Source of the DNA: Streptomyces sp. NBC_01788
GTDB taxonomy: Bacteria; Actinomycetota; Actinomycetes; Streptomycetales; Streptomycetaceae
Assembly: GCF_035917575.1 (NCBI RefSeq)
Contig: NZ_CP109090.1
Location: 7,812,001 to 7,876,000 of the forward strand
Direction: 5' to 3'
Length of the DNA stretch: 64,000 bases
The first letter of the stretch is position 1, and the number at the start of each line of letters is the position of its first letter. Below the pieces are notes generated by a model, which saw nothing but the letters and a program-made list of their open reading frames with translations, was not told where the DNA came from and ran no database searches. Both the position numbers and the translations under genes were made by a program. Positions 53,845-63,054 of this stretch are shown here, in pieces.

Positions 53845-54714
53845 ATGGTCTTCGCAGTCCACCACCGCACGGCCACCGTCGACGGTCTCGACGTCTTCTA
53901 CCGGGAGGCCGGCGATCCACGGGCCCCCGTGGTCGTACTCCTGCACGGCTTCCCGACCAGTTCGCACATGTTCCGTCACCTGATCCCGGCGCTCGCGGAC
54001 CGGTACCGCGTGATCGCCCCCGACCACATCGGCTTCGGCCAGTCGGCGATGCCCTCCCCGCAGGACTTCCCGTACACCTTCGACGCTCTCACCGAGACCA
54101 CCTCCGGGCTGCTCCAGCGGCTGGGCGTCGACCGGTTCGCGATGTACGTGCACGACTACGGTGCCCCCATCGGCTGGCGTCTCGCCCTCCAGGCCCCGGA
54201 CCGCGTCACCGCGATCATCACCCAGAACGGCAACGCCTACGACGAGGGCTTCGTCAAGCCCTTCTGGGACGGCCTCTTCGCCTACGCCAAGGCGCCCGGG
54301 CCGAACACCGAAGCCCCCGTGCGAGGTGCCCTGACCCCCGACGTCACACGCTGGCAGTACGTCAACGGGGTGGCCGATGCCACCCTGGTCAGCCCCGACA
54401 ACTGGGTCCACGACCAGGCCCTGCTGGACCGGCCGGGCAACGACGAGATCCAGCTGAGGCTATTCCGCGACTATCCCTCCAACGTGGACCTCTACCCCCG
54501 GGTCCAGCGCTACTTCCGGGACTCCCAGGTGCCGCTGCTGGCGGTCTGGGGAGCCAACGACGAGATCTTCGGCCCCGAGGGTGCCACGGCGTTCGGCCAG
54601 GACCTGCCCGACGCCGAGATCCACCTGATCGAGTCAGGGCACTTCGCTCTGGAAAGCCACCTCGACACCATCACCGGGCACATCCGTGACTTCCTCGGCC
54701 GCGTCCTCGCCTGA
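53845..54714 (+). CDS. Alpha/beta hydrolase, epoxide hydrolase/haloalkane dehalogenase-like
   Basis: 289 residues. Oxyanion motif LLHGFPTSSHMF, nucleophile Asp in YVHDYGAPIGWRLAL (an Asp as in epoxide hydrolases and dehalogenases, not Ser), acid in WGANDEIFGPEG, and His in IESGHFALESH. Cytosolic. ATG 53845 or GTG 53836 may start it. Its last 81 bp overlap the end of the convergent GlxA-type gene. Confidence 0.88.
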   Translation: MVFAVHHRTATVDGLDVFYREAGDPRAPVVVLLHGFPTSSHMFRHLIPALADRYRVIAPDHIGFGQSAMPSPQDFPYTFDALTETTSGLLQRLGVDRFAMYVHDYGAPIGWRLALQAPDRVTAIITQNGNAYDEGFVKPFWDGLFAYAKAPGPNTEAPVRGALTPDVTRWQYVNGVADATLVSPDNWVHDQALLDRPGNDEIQLRLFRDYPSNVDLYPRVQRYFRDSQVPLLAVWGANDEIFGPEGATAFGQDLPDAEIHLIESGHFALESHLDTITGHIRDFLGRVLA

Positions 54715-55680
54715 CGCGTCCGACCGCTCCTCGCGGGTGGTGGCGAAGCGCTTGCGGTACTGGCTCGGCGTCGTGCCCAGATGGCGGGCGAAGGCGCGTC
54801 GGAGTGTCTCGTCCGAGCCGAGCCCGCTGTGCCGCGCGGTCGAGGTCACGCTGTGGCCTTCGAGTAGCAACTGCTGGGCGCGGTCGAGGCGGACCCGCTC
54901 CACCCAGCGTGCGGGCGTGGTGCCCAGTTCGGCGCGGAACAGCCGGGCCAGATGCCGGGGGCTGACGGCCGCGGACGCGGCCATGGCGGGCAGGCTGTGG
55001 TCGGCGGCCGGATCGGAGAGCACCGACGCGATCAGCGGCCGGAGCAGGTCACCGCGAGGCGGCGGGGTCGTGATGGCCGTGGAGAACTGCGACTGCCCGC
55101 CCGGACGTTGCATGAAGACGACCAGCTCACGCGCGACGTTCCGCGCCACGTCGGCGCCGTGGTCGTCCTCCACCAGCGCGAGCGTCAGATCGATGCCCGC
55201 GCTGATGCCCGCCGAGGTGACGTACCGCCCGTCGCGGATGTGCATGGCGTCCGGCTCGACGCGCACACGCGGGTAGCGGCGCGCGAGCGTGGCCGCGTGC
55301 CGCCAGTGCGTCGTCGCGCGACGGCCGTCCAGCAGGCCCAGTTCGGCCAGCACGAAGGCGCCGGTGCACACCGAGGCGACCCGTCGCGCCCGCTCGGTGA
55401 GTACGCGGACCGAGGCCAGCAGCTCCTCCTCCACCGGCTGTCGCGCCAGCCGGTCGCCTCCGGCCACCACGACCGTGTCGACCGGCCCTGCCTCGGCCGC
55501 CCGGACCGTGCCGCTCAGCGCGGGCCCGGCGGAGGTCGTCACCGTCCCGCCGCGGGGGGAGACGAGTACCAGCTCGTAGCCGGGAGCGAGCCGGCCCGCC
55601 TGATGGAGAACCTCCGACGGACCGCTGACATCGAGCATGGTCACGCCTTCGAAGACGATGAAGCCGACCCGATGTGTCAT
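54634..55680 (-). CDS. GlxA-type regulator: DJ-1/PfpI domain plus AraC HTH
   Basis: 348 residues. The first 180 are DJ-1/PfpI-like: VGFIVFEGVTMLDVSGPSEVLH and ASVCTGAFVLAELGLLDGRRATTHW with the nucleophile-elbow Cys. The C-terminus (about 210-320) has two AraC HTHs: MAASAAVSPRHLARLFRAELGTTPARWVERVRL and TARHSGLGSDETLRRAFARHLGTTPSQYRKRF. ATG 55680 gives the canonical N-terminus, although the nearest AGGA is distant. Divergent from an HD-domain gene, a possible target. Confidence 0.92.
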   Translation of the reverse strand: MTHRVGFIVFEGVTMLDVSGPSEVLHQAGRLAPGYELVLVSPRGGTVTTSAGPALSGTVRAAEAGPVDTVVVAGGDRLARQPVEEELLASVRVLTERARRVASVCTGAFVLAELGLLDGRRATTHWRHAATLARRYPRVRVEPDAMHIRDGRYVTSAGISAGIDLTLALVEDDHGADVARNVARELVVFMQRPGGQSQFSTAITTPPPRGDLLRPLIASVLSDPAADHSLPAMAASAAVSPRHLARLFRAELGTTPARWVERVRLDRAQQLLLEGHSVTSTARHSGLGSDETLRRAFARHLGTTPSQYRKRFATTREERSDASGEDAAEEVTDVPGDGVEVAFQSEVP

Positions 55681-55802
55681 GTCCGAATCCGTGGTTTTCC
55701 TGGCAGCAGGGACATGGCCCAGCCTATGCCGTCCGGTGAACCCTGGAGACATCCGGAGGCATCGGAGCCGGATCCCGATCGGACGAAGAAGGCGGACGGA
55801 CA

Positions 55803-56441
55803 ATGAGTGAAGTGATCGCAGGAGTGGAGATCCCGGACACCACCTTGGTGCGGGAGGCGACCGAACTGGTCCGCGACGTCGCCCCGCCGCTCCTCTTCCA
55901 CCATTCCCGGCGGGTCTTCCTGTGGGGGTCGCTGCGCGGCCGGGAACAGCGGCTCGGCTTCGACCCCGAACTGCTCTACGTGGGCGCGATGTTCCACGAC
56001 CTGGGGCTCACGAAGCGCATGCGGCGCACCGACCAGCGCTTCGAGATCGACGGTGCCGACGAGGCCCGCCGCTTCCTGCACGCCCACGGAATCGCCGGCG
56101 AGCCCGCCGACCGTGTCTGGACGAGCATCGCCCTGCACACCACCCCGGAGATCCCGCTGCACATGGCACCCGAGATCGCCCTGGTGACCCGCGGCGTCGA
56201 ACTCGACGTCCTGGGAATCGGCTATCACGCGGTCTCCGACGAGGAGCGCGCGGCGGTCGTCGCCGCGCACCCGCGCCCGGATTTCAAGAACGGGATCCTC
56301 GCCGCGTTCACCGAGGGCATCGAGGAACGCCCCGACACGACCTTCGGGAACATCAAGGCCGACGTACTGGCCCACTACGTCCCCGGCTTCCGGCGCACCG
56401 ACTTCGTCGAGGTCGTCAAGAACTCCGACTGGCCCGAATGA
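55803..56441 (+). CDS. HD-domain phosphohydrolase-like protein
   Basis: 212 residues with His in LLFHHSRRVFLWG, the HD pair in LLYVGAMFHDLGLTKRM and later IALHTTPEIP; this spacing resembles the cyanamide hydratase-like/DUF HD subgroup. Metal-dependent hydrolase, substrate unknown. It is divergent from the GlxA-type regulator with a 122-bp shared promoter region. Confidence 0.88.
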   Translation: MSEVIAGVEIPDTTLVREATELVRDVAPPLLFHHSRRVFLWGSLRGREQRLGFDPELLYVGAMFHDLGLTKRMRRTDQRFEIDGADEARRFLHAHGIAGEPADRVWTSIALHTTPEIPLHMAPEIALVTRGVELDVLGIGYHAVSDEERAAVVAAHPRPDFKNGILAAFTEGIEERPDTTFGNIKADVLAHYVPGFRRTDFVEVVKNSDWPE

Positions 56442-56593
56442 CCGGGCCGCCGCACCTGCCGTAATCCCTCTCCCGTGCTCCGGAATGAGACGGAGCCGAC
56501 ACGGTCCGCATTCCCTCCGCCCGGCTCAGCTCGATAGGGTGCCGTTAAGGGTTGGCAAAGAAACAACCAAGTCGGACGACAGGGAGCACAACC

Positions 56594-57079
56594 GTGGGCG
56601 CTGCGCGCATGAGTGGTACGCCGTTGCCGGGAATAGGGGTCCGCTACGACCTCACCACGCGAGAACAGCGCCGTCTGTCCGTGGTCGCACACCGGGACGG
56701 AACACGGACCCTGAGCGCGTACCGCGAGGACGACCCCGACGCCTGCGCGCTGTCCGTGCGGATGACCGCCGGGGAGACGGCGGCCGTCATCGACGCGCTC
56801 ATGCCGTCCCATCACAGCCCCAACCTGCTGTCGACGACCGAGTTGGGACTGGTGGCGGAGCGCGTCGAACTGTCGGCCACCTCGTACTGGAACGGGCGGG
56901 TGCTGGGCGAGACCCGGATGCGTACCGAGACCGGCGTGTCGATCGTGGCGGTGCTGCGGAGGGCCGAGGCGATCCCGTCCCCCGGGCCCGACCTGCGGCT
57001 GGCGGGCGGGGACACCCTGATCGTGATCGGCACGCGCGAAGGCGCCGATGCCGCCGCGGCGATACTGGGACGGGAGTGA
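56594..57079 (+). CDS. TrkA-C domain regulatory subunit of a cation/proton antiporter
   Basis: 161 residues. The C-terminal RCK-C/TrkA-C domain is RTETGVSIVAVLRRAEAIPSPGPDLRLAGGDTLIVIGTREGADAA; the N-terminal half resembles KhtT. KhtT-like subunits gate the K+/H+ antiporter in response to ligand or pH. GTG 56594 follows GGGAG. It ends 4 bp before the antiporter gene. Confidence 0.9.
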   Translation: MGAARMSGTPLPGIGVRYDLTTREQRRLSVVAHRDGTRTLSAYREDDPDACALSVRMTAGETAAVIDALMPSHHSPNLLSTTELGLVAERVELSATSYWNGRVLGETRMRTETGVSIVAVLRRAEAIPSPGPDLRLAGGDTLIVIGTREGADAAAAILGRE

Positions 57080-57083
57080 TCGC

Positions 57084-58343
57084 GTGCACTCGTCCGCTGT
57101 CTTTCTGATCGAGTTCGGTGCGATCATCCTCGGCCTGGGCCTGCTGGGCCGGTTCGCCGGGCGCTTCCAGTTCTCGCCCATCCCCCTGTACCTGCTGGCC
57201 GGACTCGCCTTCGGCCAGGGCGGACTGCTCCCGCTGGACACCAGTGAGGAGTTCGTCGCCATCGGCGCCGAGATCGGCGTCATCCTGCTGCTGCTCATGC
57301 TGGGGCTCGAGTACACCGCCAGTGATCTGGTCTCCAACCTCAAGACCCAGTACTCGGCCGGGCTCGTCGACGCCACGCTCAACGCCCTGCCAGGCGCCGC
57401 CATGGCGCTGCTGCTGGGCTGGGGGCCGGTCGCGGCCGTCGTCCTGGCCGGGGTGACCTGGATCTCCTCGTCCGGTGTGATCGCCAAGGTCCTGGGCGAT
57501 CTGGGCCGGCTGGGCAACCGGGAGACACCGGTGATCCTCAGCATCCTGGTCCTCGAGGACCTTTCCATGGCCGTGTACCTGCCGATCATCACCGCCCTGC
57601 TGGCCGGTGTTGGGCTGGCGGCGGGCAGCGTCACGCTGGCCATCGCCCTCGGTGTCGCCGCGCTGGTGCTGCTGGTGGCGGTGCGGTTCGGACGGCACAT
57701 CTCGCGCTTCGTCTCCAACGACGACCCCGAGAAGCTGCTGCTGGTCGTACTGGGCCTGACCCTGCTGGTCGCGGGGCTCGCCCAGCAGTTGCAGGTCTCG
57801 GCCGCCGTGGGCGCGTTCCTGGTCGGCATCGCCCTGTCCGGCGAGGTGGCGGAGGGCGCGCACAACCTCCTGGCCCCGTTGCGCGACCTGTTCGCGGCGG
57901 TGTTCTTCGTGTTCTTCGGACTGCACACCGACCCGCAGTCCATTCCGCCGGTGCTGCTGCCCGCGCTCGCCCTGGCCGTCGTCACCGCGCTGACCAAGAT
58001 CGCCACCGGCTACTGGGCCGCCAAGCGGGCCGGTGTCTCCGTCAGGGGCCGCTGGCGCGCGGGCGGCACGTTGGTCGCCCGGGGCGAGTTCTCCATCGTC
58101 ATCGCCGGGCTCGCGGTCACGGCCGGGATCGAACCCGACCTGGGCCCGCTGGCCACGGCGTACGTGCTGATCCTCGTCATCATCGGCCCGCTCACCGCCC
58201 GCTACACAGAACCGGTGGCCCGGCGCCTGACGGGCCTGCTCGGCAAGTCCGCCCCGGCCGGCGGCGCACCGGCCGAGGGCTGGGCGCCTGGGGCCGAGCC
58301 GCAGGAGAAGGTGGCCGATCAGGACACGGTCGGCCGGTCGTGA
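57084..58343 (+). CDS. Cation/proton antiporter, CPA2 family (KhtU/KefB type)
   Basis: 419 residues, about 12 hydrophobic helices. Family landmarks are PLYLLAGLAFGQGGLLPL, GVILLLLMLGLEY, ISSSGVIAKVL, VGAFLVGIALSG and ARGEFSIVIAGL. It exchanges K+ (or Na+) for H+. GTG 57084 follows GGGAG, coupling it to the TrkA-C subunit. A hairpin terminator begins 4 bp after the stop. Confidence 0.95.
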   Translation: MHSSAVFLIEFGAIILGLGLLGRFAGRFQFSPIPLYLLAGLAFGQGGLLPLDTSEEFVAIGAEIGVILLLLMLGLEYTASDLVSNLKTQYSAGLVDATLNALPGAAMALLLGWGPVAAVVLAGVTWISSSGVIAKVLGDLGRLGNRETPVILSILVLEDLSMAVYLPIITALLAGVGLAAGSVTLAIALGVAALVLLVAVRFGRHISRFVSNDDPEKLLLVVLGLTLLVAGLAQQLQVSAAVGAFLVGIALSGEVAEGAHNLLAPLRDLFAAVFFVFFGLHTDPQSIPPVLLPALALAVVTALTKIATGYWAAKRAGVSVRGRWRAGGTLVARGEFSIVIAGLAVTAGIEPDLGPLATAYVLILVIIGPLTARYTEPVARRLTGLLGKSAPAGGAPAEGWAPGAEPQEKVADQDTVGRS

Positions 58344-58347
58344 GTCA

Positions 58348-58384
58348 GGACCGGCCGATCACGAGTGAGGCGGTCGGCCGGTCC
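58348..58384 (+). terminator. Hairpin terminator of the antiporter unit
   Basis: 11-bp perfect arms (58348-58358 and 58374-58384, GGACCGGCCGA). The motif CGGTCGGCCGG recurs three times between 58327 and 58420, forming alternative pairings. Confidence 0.7.
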
Positions 58385-58507
58385 CGGTCGTGAGCGGGAC
58401 GGTCGGCCGGCGGTGAAATGAGGACGGCCGGGTGGCACTGATGGAGCACCCCCATGGGTCCGCCACCCGCCCCCGGCCGCTCACCACGGTGCGGCGGCCC
58501 GCCGCAG

Positions 58508-58798
58508 TCAGGAACGGGGCGGGGGAACCCGCTGTCTGCGCGGACCGCGCCGGGGGTCGCACAGTTCTCCGGCCATACCGGCCAGGACCATGCCGGTGAC
58601 GATGAGCAGTCCGTGGGCCAGAGTGATGCCGGTGCCCAGCACCAGCAGGGCGAAGGTGAGCAGCAGCCAGGCCCGGGTGCGCCGGTACTCGCGTGGCGGG
58701 CAGGGACGGCCGGCCCGGAGGGCGCGGGCGAACCGGGGATCGTCCCGGTACACGCGAGCCGCGATCTCGCCGAGCAGCTTGTCATCGGTTCCGGGCAT
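58508..58798 (-). CDS. DUF3040-like small membrane protein
   Basis: 96 residues. DDKLLGEIAARVYRDDPRFARALRAG is the typical DUF3040 cytosolic start, followed by two adjacent hydrophobic helices (AWLLLTFALLVLGTGITLA and LLIVTGMVLAGMAG) and a basic tail. Function unknown. GAGAGGAG precedes ATG 58798. The following 58799-59187 contains its promoter and nothing else I can support. Confidence 0.85.
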   Translation of the reverse strand: MPGTDDKLLGEIAARVYRDDPRFARALRAGRPCPPREYRRTRAWLLLTFALLVLGTGITLAHGLLIVTGMVLAGMAGELCDPRRGPRRQRVPPPRS

Positions 58799-59187
58799 GA
58801 CGCGCTCCTCTCGGCACGCGGCGGCGGGCGGGAGCCATGGCACGGCGGCACGGGCCGTACGGTCGGAAGCCCACACCCCGCGACCGGGCAGGCCGCCGTG
58901 GCACTGCCGCCATCGGTGCCGGGCTCCTCTCGTGACTCGACTGAACTCGACGGACGCGGCTTCCCCCGACTCCGGGGCACCGCGGGTTCGCACCGGGGCC
59001 CGAGCACGCGGCAACGGCCGGCCACACGCCGGTACGACCGTCGAAAGGGGTTGCGTACACCCTCACCCGCGGCCGGGATGTGCCGCCATCGGGTCCGACA
59101 CCCATTTACGGGCGGACCCGACGCCCACGGACGGCACGGAATGGGTGCCGGAACCGATGGACCGGCCAGGAGGCGGGCCGGCGCGGC

Positions 59188-60000
59188 TCAGGCCGCGGCC
59201 AGGGGCTCGGCGTCGTGCGCGTCGTGGAGCACGCGGCAGACCTCACCGACCACCCTGGCGTGCATCGGCAGCGAGACATGGCCGACGGCCCGCACCGGGA
59301 CGTTGCGTATCCGAAGGTCGGGGTGGACCAGCCGGGCGTTGGCGGCGGGGACGATCAGCTCGTCGAGGTCGCTGTGGAACGCCACGAAGCGGGTCCCGCA
59401 GCCGGGAGCGGGCTCGGCGAGCTCCGCGAGCACGTCGCTGCCCGGGCGCAGTTGCCGGATCGCCCGCACGGGCAGAGGCAGCGCCGCGGCCAGCGTGCCG
59501 GTGTGGGGGGCGCCCAGGGTGACCAGTGTGTGCACACGGGCGTCGCCGCCCATGCGCTGCGCGTAGTAGCGGGCGACCACGCCGCCGAGACTGTGGCCTA
59601 TCACGTGGACGCGCTCGTGCCCGCTGTCCTCGCAGACCCGTTCCACCTGATCCGCCAGCAGGCGCGCGGCACCGCGGACGTCGTTGTTCAGCCAGTTGTA
59701 GTTCAGCACGGCGACCCGGCGGAAGCCCGCCTGCCGCAGGCCGCGCCTCATGATGTGGAAGATCGCGCGGTTGCTGCACAGGCCGTGGACCAGCAGGACC
59801 GGGCTGTCGGTGGAGAGGGCAGGAAGGGCCACGGTGCCCGAAGGCGCCACCGGCCAGGATCCGGGAGCGCGGCGTTCCCGGCCCTCGCCGAAGCCGGACG
59901 GGTACAGGGCCAGCGCCGCGACGATCGCGGCCACCTCTACGGCGGCGCCGAACACGGCTCCGGTCAGAGTGCGGACGGGGAGCGGGCTTACGCGAATCAT
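59188..60000 (-). CDS. Secreted or membrane-anchored lipase-like alpha/beta hydrolase
   Basis: 270 residues. One N-terminal hydrophobic segment (LTGAVFGAAVEVAAIVAALA) could be a signal peptide or anchor. Then PVLLVHGLCSNRAIFHIM, nucleophile elbow VIGHSLGGVVARYYAQ, VTLGAPHTGT and a terminal His in VGHVSLPMHARV. It resembles actinobacterial triacylglycerol lipases/esterases of the LipA-lipase class. GAGGAG precedes ATG 60000. Confidence 0.9.
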   Translation of the reverse strand: MIRVSPLPVRTLTGAVFGAAVEVAAIVAALALYPSGFGEGRERRAPGSWPVAPSGTVALPALSTDSPVLLVHGLCSNRAIFHIMRRGLRQAGFRRVAVLNYNWLNNDVRGAARLLADQVERVCEDSGHERVHVIGHSLGGVVARYYAQRMGGDARVHTLVTLGAPHTGTLAAALPLPVRAIRQLRPGSDVLAELAEPAPGCGTRFVAFHSDLDELIVPAANARLVHPDLRIRNVPVRAVGHVSLPMHARVVGEVCRVLHDAHDAEPLAAA

Positions 60001-60286
60001 GGGGCGACTCCTCACGCCGCCAGGGGCACGCGCTGCCGGAACCACGCGGCGGAACTCGCCTCGCCGCACGGAGAAGGCTCCGCTCTGAGCCCGCGCCCGA
60101 AGGCCGCCGCCGAACGGAGACCGGCCGTACAGGCCGTCCGCTCAAACGGATTGCGGGGACGTTAAGCCGAAGATTCCGCTGTCAGCAATGGTTAGGTGGC
60201 CGACCTCACACGCGGATTACGAGCGGCAACCGGACGACTGCGGCGAGAGCATCATCTCGACGTCTGCCGGAGGGCCCCGCACACGG

Positions 60287-60328
60287 CCGAAGGGCCGAAG
60301 ACCGTGCGCACGGTCTTCGGCCCTTCGG
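60287..60328 (-). terminator. Perfect 42-bp palindromic terminator
   Basis: 21-bp arms (60287-60307 and 60308-60328) are exact reverse complements with no spacer; the loop forms from the central GCGC. It lies 81 bp after the stop of the secreted repeat protein. Confidence 0.8.
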
Positions 60329-60408
60329 TGCAACGGCCACACCCGCTGTGACGGCGGTGGCGGAGGATGCGGTTCGCCTCCGCGTCACAGCACTGGTTCA
60401 GGGGCGGG

Positions 60409-60756
60409 TCAGCGGCGGCCGGGGAAGTGGTGCCGGTCGCCGTACCAGCCGTGGTGCCGGTACCAGGGCCGGTTGTTGTACCAGCCGTGGTGCCAGGCCC
60501 GGTTCCGGTCGCGGTCGCCGAAGTGACCGTGACGGTCGTCGCGGTCGCGGTCGCGGTCGCCGAAGTGACCGTGACGGTCGTCGCGGTCGTTGTCGTGGTC
60601 GATCCTGAAGAGGTCCGCCCGCTGGCTCTGCGGGAGGTTCCTCGCGCCGTCGTGGTCCGCGCCGGCCGCCAGGGCCGGCAGTGCGGCCGCGCCGACGAGG
60701 GCGCCCGAAGCCACACAGGTGGCGATCAGGCGGAGCGCCGTACGAGAAACAGACAT
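60409..60756 (-). CDS. Secreted Asp/Arg/His-rich repeat protein
   Basis: 115 residues. A clear signal peptide (ALRLIATCVASGALVGAAALPALAAG, cleavage after ALA) is followed by two copies of a 14-residue unit containing DDRHGHFGDRDR and an aromatic/His tail with HHGWYNNRPWYRHHGWYGD. The composition suggests metal or cell-wall binding outside the cell; no family recognised. ATG 60756 follows GAGGGGAT. The promoter region 60757-61204 contains an exact palindrome at 60893-60904. Confidence 0.8.
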   Translation of the reverse strand: MSVSRTALRLIATCVASGALVGAAALPALAAGADHDGARNLPQSQRADLFRIDHDNDRDDRHGHFGDRDRDRDDRHGHFGDRDRNRAWHHGWYNNRPWYRHHGWYGDRHHFPGRR

Positions 60757-60892
60757 GAATCCCCTCACGGTCATGCACACCCGCCCTGGTTGGCCGGGCG
60801 TGCGGTCCGAATTCCCGGCTTGGTGCCGAGACGCCACACTGTGGCCCTCCACGACGACAGCAGATCGCCGAACCGATTCGTGTTACGAAACG

Positions 60893-60904
60893 CGGATATA
60901 TCCG
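60893..60904. promoter_or_regulatory. Palindrome in the long intergenic region 60757-61204
   Basis: CGGATATATCCG, itself nested between TTACG and CGTAA (60883-60907), about 137 bp upstream of the secreted protein. The 448-bp region is otherwise without a gene; the palindrome may be an operator. Confidence 0.4.
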
Positions 60905-61204
60905 TAACTCTCCCTTGTACGGAGCATCGATCGGGGGAGTGCGCGGGCCACCTGGCGGTTTCGCCGCCTCTCCTCCCGCGAATGGCCGAAGGCCTTCCGT
61001 AACAGCGGCGCGACCCCCTGTCGGGGGACCAGTTCCGGGCGGGGCGCACGCGGCCGTTACGACCCTCGCGAAAGGGTAGGTACCGGGTATTCAGCCCGAC
61101 GGGTGAACCCGTCCTGGAGGCGAGCTGATGACCGCGGCGACCATGCGTGCGGCGCCCCTCTCCCGTGCGGGCCGCGACCCGGCGGGAGACGGAGCTCCCC
61201 CCCG

Positions 61205-61695
61205 GTGACCTCGTACATCCGCACGCAAGGGACGATCGCCGCGATCATCAACGTGGTGGTCAACTCGCTGATCACCTGGCTCAGCCATCACCCGGCGGGC
61301 TTCGTGCCGCTCACCGGGAACGGCAGCATGGTCATCGACGTCTTCATCACCTCGATCGTGCTGCCCCTGCTCGTGTCGCTTTCGTCTCCAAGGGAGTGCG
61401 GCGCGAGTTCGATTCCGGACGCCTCGGCGTGACGGACGCGTCGCCCGGAGCGGGACGTGTGCTGTCCCGGCTGCCCGCACGCTGGTGGGTCTTCGGCCTG
61501 CTGTGGGGAGTCCCGGTGGCCGTCGTGGCCGTCGTCGTGCTGTGGCTGCTCGGTGCGCTGGGGTGGTCCGGCCTTCCCCTGCCGGGATTCGTGGCGTTCA
61601 TGGCCGTGTACACCGGCCTGTTCGGGTACGCCATGACGCGCTGGGTGATCCCGCGGCAGCTGTCGGAACGTCGGGCGGCGGCCGCGGGCGGTTGA
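61205..61695 (+). pseudogene. Small integral membrane protein interrupted by a -1 frameshift
   Basis: The first frame gives TSYIRTQGTIAAIINVVVNS and MVIDVFITSIVLPLLVSL; the second gives VSKGVRREFDSGRLG, WWVFGLLWGVPVAVVAVVV and AVYTGLFGYAMTRWVIPRQL to the stop at 61695. Joined, they form one protein of about 163 residues with four membrane helices. A missing base at about 61377-61383 explains the break. No family name is certain. GTG 61205 is the probable start. Confidence 0.65.
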
Positions 61696-61849
61696 GCATC
61701 GTGGCAACTTCGGCCCACCCCTCGCATCTTTGTGGCGGGGGCGTCCTTGATCGTTCAGCCGTGATTCTTCGTGAGGAGAGCTGGGTACCGATGCCTGACC
61801 CGCAGGGCACCTGTCGGAACCCGTGGAAGGCATAGCGACCGGGGCCGGC

Positions 61850-62115
61850 CGACTGCCACTGCCCGCCCCGCCGCGCGCGTACGCCGCCTCCTCTACGCCA
61901 TCGACGGCATCCGCCTGATCGCCGCGCTGATGGTCGCCGTGCACCACTACGCGGGCACGCGCCGGGTCGACCAGCCGGGCAACGTGATCTGAAGCCGCAT
62001 GATCTACGCGGTCGCCCTGATCGCCGTGGCGGCGGCGGGCGCGGGCACCACCTGGGGCCTGGGCCGGCTGCGGGCGCGGCTGCCGATCGTCCGCGACCAC
62101 ACCTGGCTGCGCTGA
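61850..62115 (+). pseudogene. Acyltransferase 3 (OafA-type) remnant with a large internal deletion
   Basis: RLLYAIDGIRLIAALMVAVHHYAG is the first helix of membrane acyltransferases (xDGxRxxAAxxVxxxH). It stops at 61992, and 61993-62115 encodes AVALIAVAAAGAGTTWGLGRLRARLP and an end like the C-terminus of the same family. About 300 residues in between are missing, so only the two tips remain. A short ORF at 61791-61835 precedes it. Confidence 0.6.
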
Positions 62116-62292
62116 AGCACGCCCGGCGCGAGGGCGGCACAGCGCGACGGCACCACACTGCGACGGGCCCGCACCACGAGGCCCGTCGCGCCGACCCGCC
62201 GCACGGCCCCACGGTTCCGCTGAAGGGTCCCGTCATCCACGCGGTCCCGCACCACGCCGCCGTCCCCGTCGCCCATGGCTGAGGCTGGGGCG

Positions 62293-63054
62293 CTAGAGAG
62301 CCACCAGGCGTCCGCCGCGGCCCCGCAGACGGACGGAGGCCAGGATGCCGCAGAGCACCGCCACGGCGGCGAGCGTGACGCAGGCCGTCAGAACGGTGTG
62401 CGCGTCGCCGTGGAGGGCGGCGCGCAGGCCCCGGGCGGCCCAGTGGCCGGGGGAGGCCGGGGCCACGCGTGCGACCCAGGCCGGGAGGACGGCGAGCGGG
62501 ACGAGCGCGCCGCCGACGCTGCTGAGGAGCATGCCGCCGATGTCGTAGGCGGCCGAGAGTTCGCCCATGCTGCGGACCAGCACACCGACCAGTGCGCCGA
62601 GGCCGAGCAGGGTGCAGCTCCAGCTCAGCAGGACGCCCAGCAGCAGGACCGGATGCGGCACTCGCAGCCCGAAGACGCACGCGGCGAAGCCGATGATCAG
62701 GAGTTGCTGCGCGAGCAGGGCGGCGAGGACGGGGATCGCCTTGCCGATGAGCATCTCCGCGGGATGCAGGGGCGTACCGCGGAGCCGGTCCCAGGTGCGG
62801 CCGATCCGTTCGGCGAGGATCGCGCTGCCGGAGATGCTGAGCGCGAGCAGCGAGAAGGTGACCAGTGTGCCGACGACCGCCTGCTCGGTGCCGGCCGTCG
62901 GGCCTTGCGCGGCCACGTAGAGCGGGCGCAGCAGGGTGATGAAGGCGAGCGGCAGGATCATCCGGCTCAGCAGCGGGCCGGGTTCGCGCAGCATGAGCAG
63001 CGCGTTGTGACGTATCAGGACGCTCAGGCGGGTGGCGGACTCACGCGGCGACAT
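62293..63054 (-). CDS. ABC-2 type transporter permease
   Basis: 253 residues with about six helices: LIRHNALLMLREPGPLLSRMILPLAFITLL, the ABC-2 motif region AERIGRTWDRLRGTPLHPAEML, and several hydrophobic spans to the end. It is the membrane half of a drug- or lipid-export pump. Its start overlaps the ATPase gene by 14 bp, so the two are coupled. Confidence 0.9.
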   Translation of the reverse strand: MSPRESATRLSVLIRHNALLMLREPGPLLSRMILPLAFITLLRPLYVAAQGPTAGTEQAVVGTLVTFSLLALSISGSAILAERIGRTWDRLRGTPLHPAEMLIGKAIPVLAALLAQQLLIIGFAACVFGLRVPHPVLLLGVLLSWSCTLLGLGALVGVLVRSMGELSAAYDIGGMLLSSVGGALVPLAVLPAWVARVAPASPGHWAARGLRAALHGDAHTVLTACVTLAAVAVLCGILASVRLRGRGGRLVAL

